Source: Ursus arctos
Lineage: Eukaryota; Chordata; Mammalia; Carnivora; Ursidae
Assembly (NCBI RefSeq): GCF_023065955.2
Contig: NW_026622997.1
Span: 10,588,001 to 10,652,000, forward strand
Direction: 5' to 3'
DNA length: 64,000 nucleotides
This document shows, one piece after another, positions 1-11,312 of this stretch. The notes under the pieces are model-generated. The model did no database searches. It was given only the letters and a program-made list of their open reading frames with translations, and was not told the origin of the DNA. Positions within the stretch are counted from its first letter, which is position 1; each line of letters starts with the position of its first letter. A program made the position numbers and the translations under genes.

Positions 1-611
1 AGGTGATATAACACTAGAGTGCAAAAGTGTCCTATGCTGGGGACCAGGCAGAGACTTGTAGACTGGTAGTGGCAGGGAAAGGACTTTAGTGCAGCCCCCA
101 GACTGGATCCAGGAGCTGCAGGTGTGCGTGTGTGAACCAGGGGTGGCCCGAGGTTTTAGAAGCACAAAGGACCAAGACATGTCTGGCCCTGGATTCCACC
201 GCTGGGAGTACTGCTGTGGGGTGCACAACTGGGGAGGCTGCAATTTTTAGCAGCACAGACAGAAACGGAGACAGTGTGGCCTGGAGAGTTCAGTGAAGAG
301 CAGACTCTGATTTCTCTGTTCTGAGACAGAGGTTTGGATGGGGTTACTTCTGCTCTGACTCTTGGAAGAGACGTGGAAAGCCACCAGGGAAAGCCCAAAA
401 AACCCGGTTCTTACTGAGCTCCCCCCCAGGGGGTAGGGCAACTCTGCCCAAGCAGGGTTGCCTGAGTAACAGTGTGGCAGGCCCTCCCCCAGATGACAGG
501 TTGGAAGAACAAGAAGACAACTACCCCAAGGTCCCTATAAAACAGGTTCATCTTGCTTGGGTCATGGTTAATACTTTGGACTTTACATTCCCTCAACTAC
601 CCCCCAACAGA
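1..611 (+). promoter_or_regulatory. L1 5'UTR / internal promoter region (relic)
   Basis: Noncoding, moderately GC-rich stretch directly upstream of the L1 ORF1 start codon at 612. In L1 elements this region holds the internal RNA polymerase II promoter. I do not recognise it as the same 5'UTR type as the second long L1 (62.66-63.72 kb on the minus strand), so the two may belong to different carnivore L1 lineages. No specific factor site is claimed. The true 5' end may be outside the window. Confidence 0.6.
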
Positions 612-1496
612 ATGACTAAGAGGAGGAGCTCCCAACAAAGAAAATAATCAGAGACTGTGGCCTCTGCCACAGACCTAATGGATATGGATATAAGCAATGT
701 GTCAGAAACAGACTTCAGAGTAACGATTATGAAGTTGATATCTAGGCTCGCAAAAAATATTAGCAACAATATAGACTCTTTAAGGGAAAGATGAGATCTA
801 ATCAGACCGAACTTAAAAATGCTATGAATGAAATGCAATCTAAACTGGATGTTCTGACTGCCAGAGTAAATGAGGCAGAAGAACAAATTAGTGAGCAAGA
901 AGATAAGATGATAGAAAAGAAGGAAACTAAGGAGGCCTGGGAAAAACAGATTAAAGCCCAAGAGATCAGATTGAGAGAGATTAATGATGCCATGAAACAT
1001 TTCAGTGTCAGGATTATTGGGATCCCTGAGGGGATGGAGAGGGAGAGAGGTCTAGAAGATATATTTGAGCAAATTGTAGCTAGGAACTTCCCTAATCTGG
1101 GGAAGGAAACAACCATTCATGTTCAAGAGGCAGAGAGGACCCTTTCCAAGATCAATGAGAAGAGACCAGCACCTGACATATGATAGTATAATTTGCAATC
1201 TTAGATCCAAGGAAACAATCTTGAAAGTGGCTAGGGGGAAGAAATTTATTACATACAGAGGGAGGAACATCATAATAACATCAGTCCTGTCCACAGAGAC
1301 CTGGTAAGCAAAAAAAGGATGGCTAGACATATTCAGGGTACTAAATGAGAAGAACATGCAGCCAAGGATGCTTTATCCATCAAGGCTGTCATTCAGAATG
1401 TTTGGAGAGACAAGGATCTTCCAAGACTGGCAGAAACTGAAAGAATATGTGACCACCAAGCCACCCCTGAAAGAAATATTAAGGGGGGGTGTTCTA
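612..1496 (+). pseudogene. L1 ORF1 (RNA-binding chaperone), broken
   Basis: L1 ORF1p is an RNA-binding trimer that packages L1 RNA. The ATG at 612 opens a basic N-terminus (MTKRRSSQQRK) that hits a TAA at 645. The longest open piece, 791-1183, encodes a Glu/Lys-rich coiled coil (about residues 1-70) followed by the RRM-like part with FPNLGKET and VQEAERT. The frame then shifts, and the C-terminal domain continues in 1119-1307 (GKKFITYRGR, LSTETW) and beyond, with recognisable codons for NEKNMQPRMLYP around 1345-1380. At least two frame changes and several stops are present, so no full protein can be made. It lies about 80 bases upstream of ORF2, as usual for L1. Confidence 0.9.
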
Positions 1497-1577
1497 TAAA
1501 AGAAGAAAGACCCCAAGACTAATATAGACCAGAAATTTACAGAGACGATCTATGGAAACAAGGACTTCACAAGCAAC

Positions 1578-4500
1578 ATGATGGCAATAAAATCATATCT
1601 TTCAATAATCACACTCAATGTGAATGGCCTTAATGCTCCCGTGAAATGGCACAGGGTTGCAGATTGGATAAAAAGACATGGCACATCCATATGCTGTCTA
1701 CGAGAGACTAATTTTGAACGTAAAGATATATCCAGACCAAAAGTGAGGGGATGGAGAAACATTTTTCATGCTAATGGACCTCAAAAGAAAGCTGGAGTAA
1801 CAATTCATGTATGAGACAAATAAAATTTTAAGCTAAAAACTGCAGCAAGAGGTACAGAAGGACACTGTATCATTCTTAAAGGGTCTATCCAATAAGAAGA
1901 TCTAACAATTATAAATATCTATGCTCCCAACATGGTAGCAGTCAACTATATAAGCTAACTGTTAACCAAAATAAGGAAACACATTGATAATAATATTTTA
2001 AGAGTAGGAGACCTCAACACTCCACTTCCAGCAACAGACAGATTATCTAAGCTGAAGATAAACAAAGAAACAAGAGCTTTGAATGACACACTGGACCAGA
2101 TGGACTTCATAGATATATATAGAACATTCTACCCTAAAACAACAGAATACTCATTCTTCTCCAATGCACATGGAACTTTCTCTGGAATAGACCACATACT
2201 GGGTCACAAATCAGGTCTCAACTGATACCAAAAGATTAAGATTATTCCCTGCCTATTCTCCAACCACAATGCTTTGAAACTGGAACTCAATCACAAGAAA
2301 AAATTGGAAGGAATTCAAACACTTGGTAGCTAAAGACCATCCTGCTTAAGAATGATTGGGTCAACCAGGAAATTAAAGAAAAAACCAATGAGAATGAAAA
2401 CACATCCATCCAAAACCTATGGGAAACAGCAAAGGCGGTCCTAAGGGGGAAATACATAGCCATCCAAGCCTGACTTGAAGAAGAAGAAGAAGAAGAAGGA
2501 GGAGGAGGAGGAGGAGGAGGAGGAGGAGGAGGAGGAGGAGGAAAGAAGAAAAGAAGAAAAGAAAAATCCCAAATACACAAGGTAACTCTACACCTTAAAG
2601 AACTGGAGAAAGAACAACAAATAAAGCCTTAGCCAAGCAGGAGAAGAGAAATAATAAAGATTAGAGCAGAGATCAATGAATTAGAAACCAGAAATACAGT
2701 AGAGCAGATCAATGAAACTAGAAGCTGATTCTTTGAAAGAATTAATAAGATTGATAAACCACTGGCCAGACTTATCCAAAAGAAAAGAGAAAGCACCCAG
2801 ATTAATAAAATTATGAATGAAAGGGAGAGATCACAACTAACACCAAGGAAATAGAAATGATTATTAGAAATTATTGTCAACAAAAATATGCCAATAAATT
2901 AAGAGCCTGGAAGAAATGGATGCTTTCCTGCAAACCTATAAACCACCAAGACTGAAACAGGAAGAAACTGACAATATGAATAGACCAATAACCAGTAATG
3001 AAATTGAAGCAGTGATCAAAAACCTCCCAAAAAACAAGAGTCCAGGACCTGATGGATTCCCAGGGGGAATTCTACCAAACATTTAAAGAAGAAATAATAC
3101 CGATTCTCCTGAAGCTGTTTCAAAAAATAGAAACAGAAGGAAAACTTCCAAACTCATTCTGTGAGGCCAGCATTACCTTGATCCCAAAACCAGACAAAGA
3201 CCCATCAAAAAGGAGAACTACAGACTAATATCCCTGCTGAATATGGATGCTAAAATTCTCTACAAATCCTAGCCAATAGGATCCAACAGTATATTAAAAG
3301 GATTATCTATCAAGACCAGGTGGGATTTATTCCTGGGATGCAAGGGTGGTTCAACATTTGAAATCAATCAGTGTGATAGAACACATTAATAGGAGAAGAG
3401 ACAAGAACCATATGATCCTATAAATTGATGCAGAAAAAGCATTTGACAAAATACAGCATCCTTTCCTGATTAAAACTCTTCAGAGTATAAGGATAGAGAG
3501 AACATTCCTCAAATTCATAAAAGCCATCTATGAAAAGTGCACTGCAAATATCATTCTCAAAGGGGAAAATCTGAGAGTTTTTACCTTGAGATCAGGAACA
3601 TGACAAAGATGCCCACTCCTGCCACTATTGTTCAACATAGTACTAGAAGTCCTAGCGTCAGCAATCAGACAACAAAAAGAAATAAAAGTTATTCAAATTG
3701 GCAAAGAAGAAGTCAAAGTCTCTCTCTTCACAGATGACATGATATTTCATGTAGAAAACCCAAAGGACTCCACCTCCAAATTACTAGAACTCACACAGCA
3801 ATTCAGTAATGTGTCAAGATACAAAATCAATGCACAGAAATCAGTTGCTTTTCTATACACTAAAAATGTAACTGTAGAAAGAGAAATTAGGGAATCAATT
3901 CCATTTACAATAGCACCAAAAACCATAAGATACCTTGGAATAAAACTGACCAAAGATGTAAAGGGTCTATATTCTAGAAACTACAGAAAACTTATGAAAG
4001 AAATTGAAGAAGACACAAAAAGATGGAAAAACACTCCATGATCATGGATTGGAAGAATAAACATTGTTAAAATGCCTATGCTTCCCAGAGCAATCTATAC
4101 TTTCAATGCCATCCTGATCAAAATACCAATGGCATTTTTCAAAGAGCTGGAACAAACAATCCTAAAATTTGTATGGAACCAGAGAAGACCCTGAATCACC
4201 CAGGAAATCTTGAAAAAGAAAAACAAAGCTGGGGGCATCATGTTGCCTGATTTCAAGCTATATTACAAAGCTATGATCACCAAGACAGCATGGTACTGGC
4301 ACAAAACAGACACATAGATCAATGGAACAGAGTAGAGAGCCCAGATATGGACCCTCAACTCTATGGTCAACTAATCTTTGACAAAGCAGAAAAAAATATC
4401 CAATGGAAAAAAGACAGTCTCTTCAATAAATGGTGCTGGGAAAATTGGATAGCTATATACAGAAGAATGAAACTTGACCATTCTCTTACACCATTCACAA

Positions 4501-5399
4501 AGATAAACTCTAAATGGATGAAAAACCTCAATGTGAAACAGGAATCCATCAAAATCCTAGAGGAGAGCATAGGCTGTAACCTCTTCAACATTGACCACAA
4601 CAACTTCTTTCAAGACACGTCTCCAAAGGCAAGGGAAACAAAAGCAAAAATGAACTTTTGGGACTTCATCAAGATAAAAAGCTTCTGCACAACCAAGGAA
4701 ATAGTCAACAAAACAAAGAGGCAACCTACAGAATGGGAGAAGTTATTTGCAAATGACAGTACAGATGAAGGGCTGATATCTAAGATCTATAAAGAATTTC
4801 TCAAACTCAACAACCAAAAAACAAATAATCCAGTCCAAAAATGGGCAGAAGACATGAACAGACACTGTTCCAAAGAAGACATACAAATGGCAAACAGACA
4901 CATGAAAAAATATTCAACATCATTAGCCATCAGGGAAATTCAAATCAAAACCACACTGAGATACCACCTTACACCAGCTGGAATGCCAAAAATTGACAAG
5001 GCAGGAAACAACAAATGTTGGAGAGGATGTGGAGAAAGGAGAACCCTCTCACACTGTTGGTGGTAGTGCGAGTTGGTACAGCCACTTTGAAAACAGTATG
5101 GAGGTTCCTCAAAAAGTTAAAAATAGAGCTGCCCTATGACCAGCAACAGCACTACTGGGTATTTACCCCAAAGATACAGATGTAGTGAAAAGAAGGTGCA
5201 CATGTCCCCCAATGTTCATAGCAGCAATGTCCACAAGATCCAAACTGTGGAAGAAGTTGAGATGCCCTTCAACAGACAACGAGTAAAGAAAATGCGCTCC
5301 ATATATGAAATGGAATATTACTCAGCCATCAGAAAGGATGAATACCCATCATTTGCATTGACATGGATGGATCTGGAGAGGATTATGCTAATGAAATAA
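1578..5399 (+). pseudogene. L1 ORF2 (endonuclease / reverse transcriptase), broken
   Basis: L1 ORF2p nicks target DNA and reverse-transcribes L1 RNA. The ATG at 1578 starts an apurinic-type endonuclease domain with NVNGLN (catalytic Asn at residue 14) and LRETN (Glu at 43), but it stops at 1812-1814. The same frame still reads YAPN at 1920-1931, and codons for GDLNTP (about 2008) and IDHILGH (about 2188) are visible. A GAA/GGA microsatellite interrupts the linker at 2477-2565. The RT active site reads FTDD at 3727-3738, where L1 normally has FADD. A further frameshift near 4300, in an A-run, leads to the C-terminal open piece 4290-5066, which ends in the Cys/His motif [16 protein letters not shown]. 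The last piece is 5136-5399. Stops and frameshifts are spread throughout, so it is non-functional. Confidence 0.93.
2477..2565 (+). repeat. (GAA)n/(GGA)n microsatellite inside L1 ORF2
   Basis: About seven GAA units run directly into about fifteen GGA units, then decay into GAAA/GAAAA. The tract lies where ORF2 encodes the linker between endonuclease and reverse transcriptase. On the plus strand it is purely purine. The reverse strand gives a Pro/Ser-repeat open frame that is not a gene. Confidence 0.95.
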
Positions 5400-5727
5400 G
5401 TCAAGCAGAGAAAGACAATTATCATATGGTTTTACTTATACCTGGAACATAAGGGATAGCATAGAGGACATTAGGAGAAGGAAGGGAAAAATGAATGGGG
5501 GGAATCAGAGGGGGAGATGAAGCATGAGAGACTATGAACTCTGGGAAACAAACTGAGGGATTCAGAGGGGAGGGGGATGGGGTATGGGGGAATCTGGTGA
5601 TGGGTATTAAGAAGGGCATGTATTACAATGAGCGCTGGGTGTTATACGCAAACAGTGAATAATGGAACACTACATGAAAAAATAATGAGGTACTATATGG
5701 TGACTAACATAATTAAAAAGAAAAATA

Positions 5728-5960
5728 GGGGCACCTGGGTGGCTCAGTCGTTAAGCATCTGCCTTTGGCTCAGGGTGTGATCCCAGAGTCCTGGGATCGA
5801 GCCCCGCATCGGGCTCCCTGCCCCGCTGGGAGCCTGCTTCTTCGTCTCCCACTCCTCCTGCTTGTGTTCCCTCTCTCACTGGATGTCTCTCTCTCTGTCA
5901 AATAAATAAATAAAATCTTAAAAAATAAATAAATAATAATAAAATAAAATAAAATATAGA
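5728..5960 (+). mobile_element. CAN-SINE (tRNA-derived) in the L1 tail
   Basis: Starts GGGGCACCTGGGTGGCTCAG (tRNA-derived head with A-box-like start), has CCTGGGATCGAGCCC (B-box region), a pyrimidine-rich middle, and an AAATAAATAAAATCTT tail that runs into (AAATA)n. This is the GTCCTGGGATC subtype. It sits just after the A-rich end of the preceding L1. Confidence 0.95.
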
Positions 5961-6059
5961 TATCCAAAAAAATAAATTATTCATCCAATACTGTTTTCAC
6001 TATACACCTTAGTGACACCTTTTGAAGCTTTGTGTATTTCAGTATGGTTTTTTAAATTT

Positions 6060-6420
6060 TGTGTTTGAATGACAATGTGGCTTTTCCTTTAATACTTTAA
6101 AAATGGTATCCAGTATTGCTGTTGGAAAATCTAGTGTCTATCTATCTCATGTTCCTTCGTAAAAAAACTGCTGTAATCTGTATATACTTTAAGATTTTTT
6201 TCTTTGTCCTTGATATTCTCAAATTTCACTAAAATATGTTTAGTTGGGCATTTCCCTTATTGTTCTTTTCTGGCACCCTGTGGCCTTTTCAATCCAAAGT
6301 CTTTCTTTCCTAATTTTTTAATTCCAGGAAATTTATCTCCATTTTCTTCTCTCCTTTAAAGTATTTCTCTTTTTTTGGAACTCTTATTATCTGGATATTA
6401 GAGAGACTGCTTTTAGATTT
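6060..6420 (-). mobile_element. Old L1 (L1M/HAL1-like) ORF1-region fragment
   Basis: T-rich plus strand with the phrase pattern of an antisense L1 ORF1 region (TTCTTTGTCCTTGATATTCT, then a TTCTCTCCTTTAAAG... segment). It is heavily diverged with no open frame left. Assignment is by recognition only. Confidence 0.5.
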
Positions 6421-7139
6421 TAACTTACCAGCCTTGGGGATTCGGCGGTAGAAGGATGGGAAAATAAATACCCTGGTTAGTTAGTACCAGTCTCTTTTTC
6501 CAGCTCCTCACTAGTTTAGGGTTCTGTACTGCCTTTACTTTGCTCCGCTGGACACCTGGACCAGAAGTCTGAGTCACAACAGGTGAGAGGGAAGATATGT
6601 TTCTTCCTTTAGGAAGAGCAAGGAAGAAGCAAGATTAGAGTGGCAGTAGTTCCTTTCCAATTTCATTCGTCCTCAGCCTTAGAATTTCTGGTCCACTGTT
6701 CACAGCCATCACTCAATCACCACATATTCAGAACAGCACCTGTTACCTCAAGGTTTCTCAGAGTTTTCTCTCTAATTTCCTCAAGGTTGACCTTGAGCCT
6801 GAGGGCCAACAGCCTTGCTTTCTGAGCATCTTCTCAGGACTGGGATATTCTGGTTACCTTTTGAGTATTGATTTACAGATGAGCTGCAATATAGTTAGAG
6901 ACTGCTGCGTGATTTCAATAGTTTTTTGAGACATTTTCACTATATATACACATATATATATACATATATATATATATGTGTATATATATATATTTTTTTT
7001 CTACAGGTTTTGGTTTCAATATTTTATAAATGTCCATTAGGCCAAATTTTCTGATTTGTTGATCAAATATTTCATATCCATATTGACTTTTTATGTGTTC
7101 ATTTTAAGAGTTACCAAGAGAGGTGTGTTGAAAATAAAT
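6421..7139. other. Unassigned intergenic DNA
   Basis: AT-rich DNA with no repeat family I can name apart from the TA-rich tract at 6943-6994. Short open frames here (such as 6640-6825) have no recognisable domain. Confidence 0.5.
6943..6994. repeat. (TA)n-rich, CATATA-interrupted simple repeat
   Basis: Alternating TA/CATA/TGTA units form a nearly self-complementary tract followed by a T-run. It is able to extrude as a cruciform in principle. Confidence 0.9.
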
Positions 7140-8640
7140 AGTGATGATTTTCAGTTTGTCTTTTTTCTTTTTAATTCAGTTAACTTTGCTTTATAGAAGA
7201 CTATGCTATTAGATGCCTACAAATTTGATTTTCTAAATATCTTCTTAGTAATTTGAGCGTTTTTCTTTAAGTTTAAATTTAAATTTCTTTAAGTTTCTAT
7301 GTTTTTTAGTATTTTTTGCCTTTAAGTCTACTTTTTGTAGACTTTTGTAATATTGATATAGTAATCTAACATTTTTTTAGGAGAATGTTTGCATGTATAT
7401 ATTTTTTTATCCTTTTACTTTCAAATTACTTGTATCCTTCTATTTTAGACTTCTCCTAAAAACAACACATCTTATAGAAGTCCAGTCTGACAATCTTTAC
7501 CTTTGAATTGGACCATTTAGTTAATTTACATTGTCTAACTACAAATGTATTTGGTTTTAAATCTACCATCTCCTTATATACTTTCTATTTATCTCATGTG
7601 TGCCGTGTTTCTTTTTATCTCCTCTATTGTTCTTTTTATCTCCTCTATTTGGGATTGATTATGTTTCATCTGCTCCCTTTATTATCTTGAAACTTATATA
7701 CTATTTATTATGGTTCTAAATCCCTTAGAAATGACCACATGCATGTTAAATTTGTCCAAGTCTCATATAAATTATGCTGTTCTTTGATGACACAAAAAAT
7801 TTTGAAACTTCAACTCAGTTGCTGCCTGTCTCAACTTATGTAGCACCATTTCCGTGCATTTTAATTCTCATTATGTTTAACACTTAATGAGATTTTATTG
7901 TTGTTTTGTTCATCCAGCATTTGTTCATATTTGTCTACATATTTATCCACCTATTTACCATTTTCATTGCTCTTCATTCCTTTCTACATTTCAGACCTTC
8001 CAGGTGGAATCATTTTTGTTTAGTGCAAGTCTTCAAATGACAAATTATTTCAGCTTTTGTTTGTCTGAAAGTGGCTTTATTTCACTTTTATTCTTGAAAG
8101 GTATTTTCCTCTGGTATACAATTCTAGCTTGTCAGTTTCTTTCAGAATTTTATAAATACCTCGTTATCTGCTGACCTTTGTTGTTTCTGTTGAGAAGTCA
8201 TCATTCCTAATCACTATTATTTTGAACACAATTAATCTTTATTTTCCAGGTGCTTTAGCCATTTCTTCTTTGTCTTTGTTTTTTGGCTTTTTATCATGAT
8301 GAACTTCAGTGTGAATTTTTAGATAGTTTGTTCTGCTTGGGCTCCATAAGACTTCTTGAATCAGTGTTTCAATGACAGTATCTCTTCAATTATTGCTTTT
8401 TTTCCTCAAGTGCACATATATTAGACCTCCCTAGATCTTCTATATGTCTTTCCTCCCTTTCATATTTTCCCTCCTTTTGTTTTACCATGTGTCATTTTAT
8501 ATATTTTCTTCTATTTTCCATTTCATAAATTCTCTCTTTATCTGTATCTATAGTTTTAAACTGATCCAGTAAGTTTTTCATTTCAATCATTATTCTTGAA
8601 GACAATTGTAGAAGAATTTCTAGAAGAGGCTTCTCTTTAA
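7140..8640 (-). mobile_element. Old L1 (L1M-like), antisense, ORF2 start to ORF1
   Basis: Plus strand carries the characteristic antisense L1 series: the ORF2 start region (about 7480-7580), the inter-ORF/ORF1 C-terminus (about 8020-8170) and the ORF1 middle region (about 8230-8600). The order matches an L1 on the minus strand. No coding frame is preserved. Boundaries are approximate. Confidence 0.65.
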
Positions 8641-8927
8641 TAAACTTTCATTCTTAGAAAAGTTTTAAACAGATTTATAGAAAAATTGTGAAGGTAATGC
8701 AGAGAGTTCCCATATACCCTACACCCAGTTTCCCCTATTGTTAACATCTTATATAAATATGGTGTATTTGTTAGAATTACTAAAGTTCATACTTTATTCA
8801 GGTTTCCTCTATTTTTACCTCATGTTCTTTTGCTGTTCCAGTATCCATCCAACAGACAACATTACATTTAGCTGTTATGTCTCTTTGGATCCTCAAGGCT
8901 ATGGCTGATTCTCAGACTTTGTTTTTG

Positions 8928-9111
8928 TTTTTTTAAAGATTTTATTTATTTATTTGAGATACACAGAGAGAGCACAAGTGGGGGGAGGAGCAGAGGGAGA
9001 GGAATAATGTGGGTCTCAATCCTGCAACCCAGAGACTGTGACCCTGAGACCATGATCCGAGCTGAAATCAAGAGCCGTACACTCAAACAACTGAACCACC
9101 CAAGTATCCCT
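8928..9111 (-). mobile_element. CAN-SINE, diverged, nested in old L1
   Basis: Reverse-strand copy: T-run, then AAAGATTTTATTTATTTATT, a purine-rich body, and a worn head (ACCACCCAAGTATCCC). Flanked by an exact 11-bp target duplication CTTTGTTTTTG at 8917-8927 and 9112-9122. Confidence 0.92.
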
Positions 9112-9296
9112 CTTTGTTTTTGGTGACCTTGACAGTTTTGAGGAGTACTGGTCAGGTAGTTTGTATACTATTCTTTAATTGAGTTTTGTCATGTTTTCCT
9201 CATGACCAGTCTGTAGTTAAGAGGTTTTGAGGATAAGGCCATGGGAGGTAAAGTGCCATTCTTATTACCTCATATCAAAGTCACACTATCAACATG

Positions 9297-9690
9297 GCTG
9301 AAATGGACTGAATATTTGTGTCCCTCTCAAATTCATATGTCAAAGCTTCCAATGTGATGGTATTTGGAGGTGGGACCTTTGGAAAATAATTAGTTTTAGA
9401 TGAGGTCAAGAGAGAGAGGCCCTCATGATAGGATTAGTACCTTAATAAAAAGAGACACCAGAGGTCTTACTCTTTCTTTCTCCTCAAGTATGTACAAATA
9501 AGAAGTCATATGAGCACTCAGTAAGAAGGTAGCCACCTATAGGGCAAGAGAAAAGACCTCAGAATGACCTCTACTTTTCTGGAATCTTGACTTTGGACTT
9601 TCCAACATCCAGAACTTTGAAAAACAAATTTCTGTTGTTTAAGCCACTGGTCCATGGTATTTTGCTATGGCGGCCTGAACTGACTAAGAC
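9297..9690 (+). mobile_element. MaLR (MST/MLT1-like) solo LTR nested in old L1
   Basis: Recognised from the MaLR LTR series: TTCATATGTC, CAATGTGATGGTATTTGGAG, GGGATTAG-like TAGGATTAGTACC, a TTAATAAAA box near 9443, and the 3' end TGGTATTTTGCTATGGCGGC...GACTAAGACA. The old L1 host breaks off before it and resumes right after (ATGACTTATCACC), with similar 5-bp flanks (ACATG / CAATG). It is noncoding and no internal retroviral sequence is attached. Confidence 0.8.
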
Positions 9691-11004
9691 AATGACTTAT
9701 CACCTTCCTGCTAACCTTGATCACCTGGCTGAGGGAATGCTTTTTAGGTCTCTCCATTATAAAGTGACTCCTTTTGTCCCCCTTTCCCTACTGTCCTCTT
9801 TGGCCAGGAGCTGCTACACATAGCTGACACTTGAGGAGTGTGGGTTATGCTCGACCTCCTTGAGAGTGTCTACATAAATTATTTGGAGTTCTTCTGCATG
9901 GGATATTTGTTTCTTCTCCTTCATTTATTTACTTCTGCAATCTTTTTTTTTTTTTACATCAATGTAGGGTCATTGATATTTTGTTAATGATTTCACAGTG
10001 TCAAATACTATTTTATTTATTTTATTGCTCAAATTGTTCCAGCTTTGGCTACTATGAACTCTTTCCGTTGGGTCCCATGTTCCTTTACCATAGCCCATAA
10101 TTATTGGCCTTTTCTTTTATTGCAGCACTTCTTTGCTTTCTGGCACATAATTGTTCCAGGCTTGTCTTATCTATATTTCCACCCCAGTCCTGGGATCAGC
10201 TTTTTCTTCAGGGAGCTCTGGTTTCTTTTATTGGAGAATGATATTAGAAACCAAGATCTGAGCACTAGGTGTGCTTGTTGCTACTGAGGTGCTAATGTTT
10301 CTGGGCTCTTTCATCTGATTTAGCAAGGAAATGCATCTAAAATACATATGTTTATGCACAGATCTATAAATATTTTGCTATGTAACCATCTGTATCTATA
10401 TTAAGTCAAATGTGAGTTCATACTAATGTCTCCAACTCTAATCCATTATCATGTAGATCATTTTGACCTTCTCCCCTTGCTTCTCTGTAACCTCACACTC
10501 CAGCAGTGACGAACACGGCTCCCACCATCTGTAATCCATTTATTTAATTGTTCAGTTCTAGTATACATGTATAGTGGTCTCAAAATTGTCAATCTGTACT
10601 CCCACGGGAAACAACTTTATCACCCTGAGTACCGTGCTTGTGTACAGTTCCTGTTGCTTTTAGACTTAGAGACTCCACTCAGTTCAAAGTTACTGAAGTC
10701 AATATCTTTGTGCAGCATTCCCTTCAGTGAGGTTATTTCATAGATTTGTAATGCAGCTAGACTCTTGTCATATTCTGCATCCCATCTTGGATTCCTCAAC
10801 TTCCTAAATGATTTTTTAAAAATTTGTACCCATTCAGGCTCACGTTTTGTGTTATAAAATTCTATGTGTTTTGACAAATAAAAATTGAAATTGACTGACT
10901 TTTGCCCAACTTTAGAATTCTTGTGGAAACAATAAGCTCAGTTAGCTAATTCTCAACTCAAGGCTCACTGTGAAATCCTGAGATCTCCTATGAAGCATTT
11001 AAGG

Positions 11005-11312
11005 CAGTGCTGTCCTATGGAAACATAATGTGAACCAAACATACGTAACTTTACATCTTTTAGGAGCCACAAATTAAAAAATAGAAACAGGTGAAATTAA
11101 TTTCAATAGTATATTTTATTTAACCTAATATATCCAAAATGTTATAATTTCAACATGTAATAAATATAAAATAAGCTATTTTACATTTTTTTGTACTAGG
11201 GTTTCAAAATCAAGGATGTATTTTACACTGCTAGCATATCTCAGTTTGGAATAGTCACATTGCAAGTCCTCATTAAAAACTTGTGGCTAGTGGCTACTGT
11301 ATCAAACAGTTG
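11005..11312 (+). mobile_element. hAT-type DNA transposon relic (MER3-like)
   Basis: Begins CAGTGCTGTCC and ends ...GTGGCTAGTGGCTACTGTATC...CAGTTG, with the internal GAAACAGGTGAAATTAATTT and TTTATTTAACCTAATATATCC blocks of this nonautonomous family. A second copy in the opposite orientation is at 57076-57367. No transposase is encoded. Confidence 0.8.

Larger units (their letters stand above)
1..5727 (+). mobile_element. LINE-1 element, near full length, inactive
   Basis: Reads in order as an L1: a 5'UTR of about 610 bases, an ORF1 relic, a short inter-ORF gap, an ORF2 relic, and a 3'UTR from about 5400 that ends in an A-rich tail near 5711-5727. The 3'UTR contains the stretch seen again, in reverse, in the truncated L1 copies near 16.9-17.2 kb and 45.3-45.4 kb. 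The left edge may lie outside the window, so no target duplication can be called. Several stop codons and frameshifts in both ORFs make it non-autonomous. A SINE sits in its tail. Family assignment comes from recognising L1 protein motifs. Confidence 0.93.
8641..10890. mobile_element. Old L1 noncoding segment, split by SINE and LTR
   Basis: I recognise this as a long noncoding segment common in old mammalian L1 copies (for example TTCCCATATACCC near 8710, CTTGACAGTTTTGAGGAGTA near 9130, ATCACCTGGCTGAGG near 9720 and ATTGGAGAATGATATTAGAA near 10230). It is interrupted by a SINE at 8928-9111 and a MaLR LTR at 9297-9690, and the host sequence resumes correctly after each. Orientation and subfamily are not resolved by eye. 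Confidence 0.6.
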
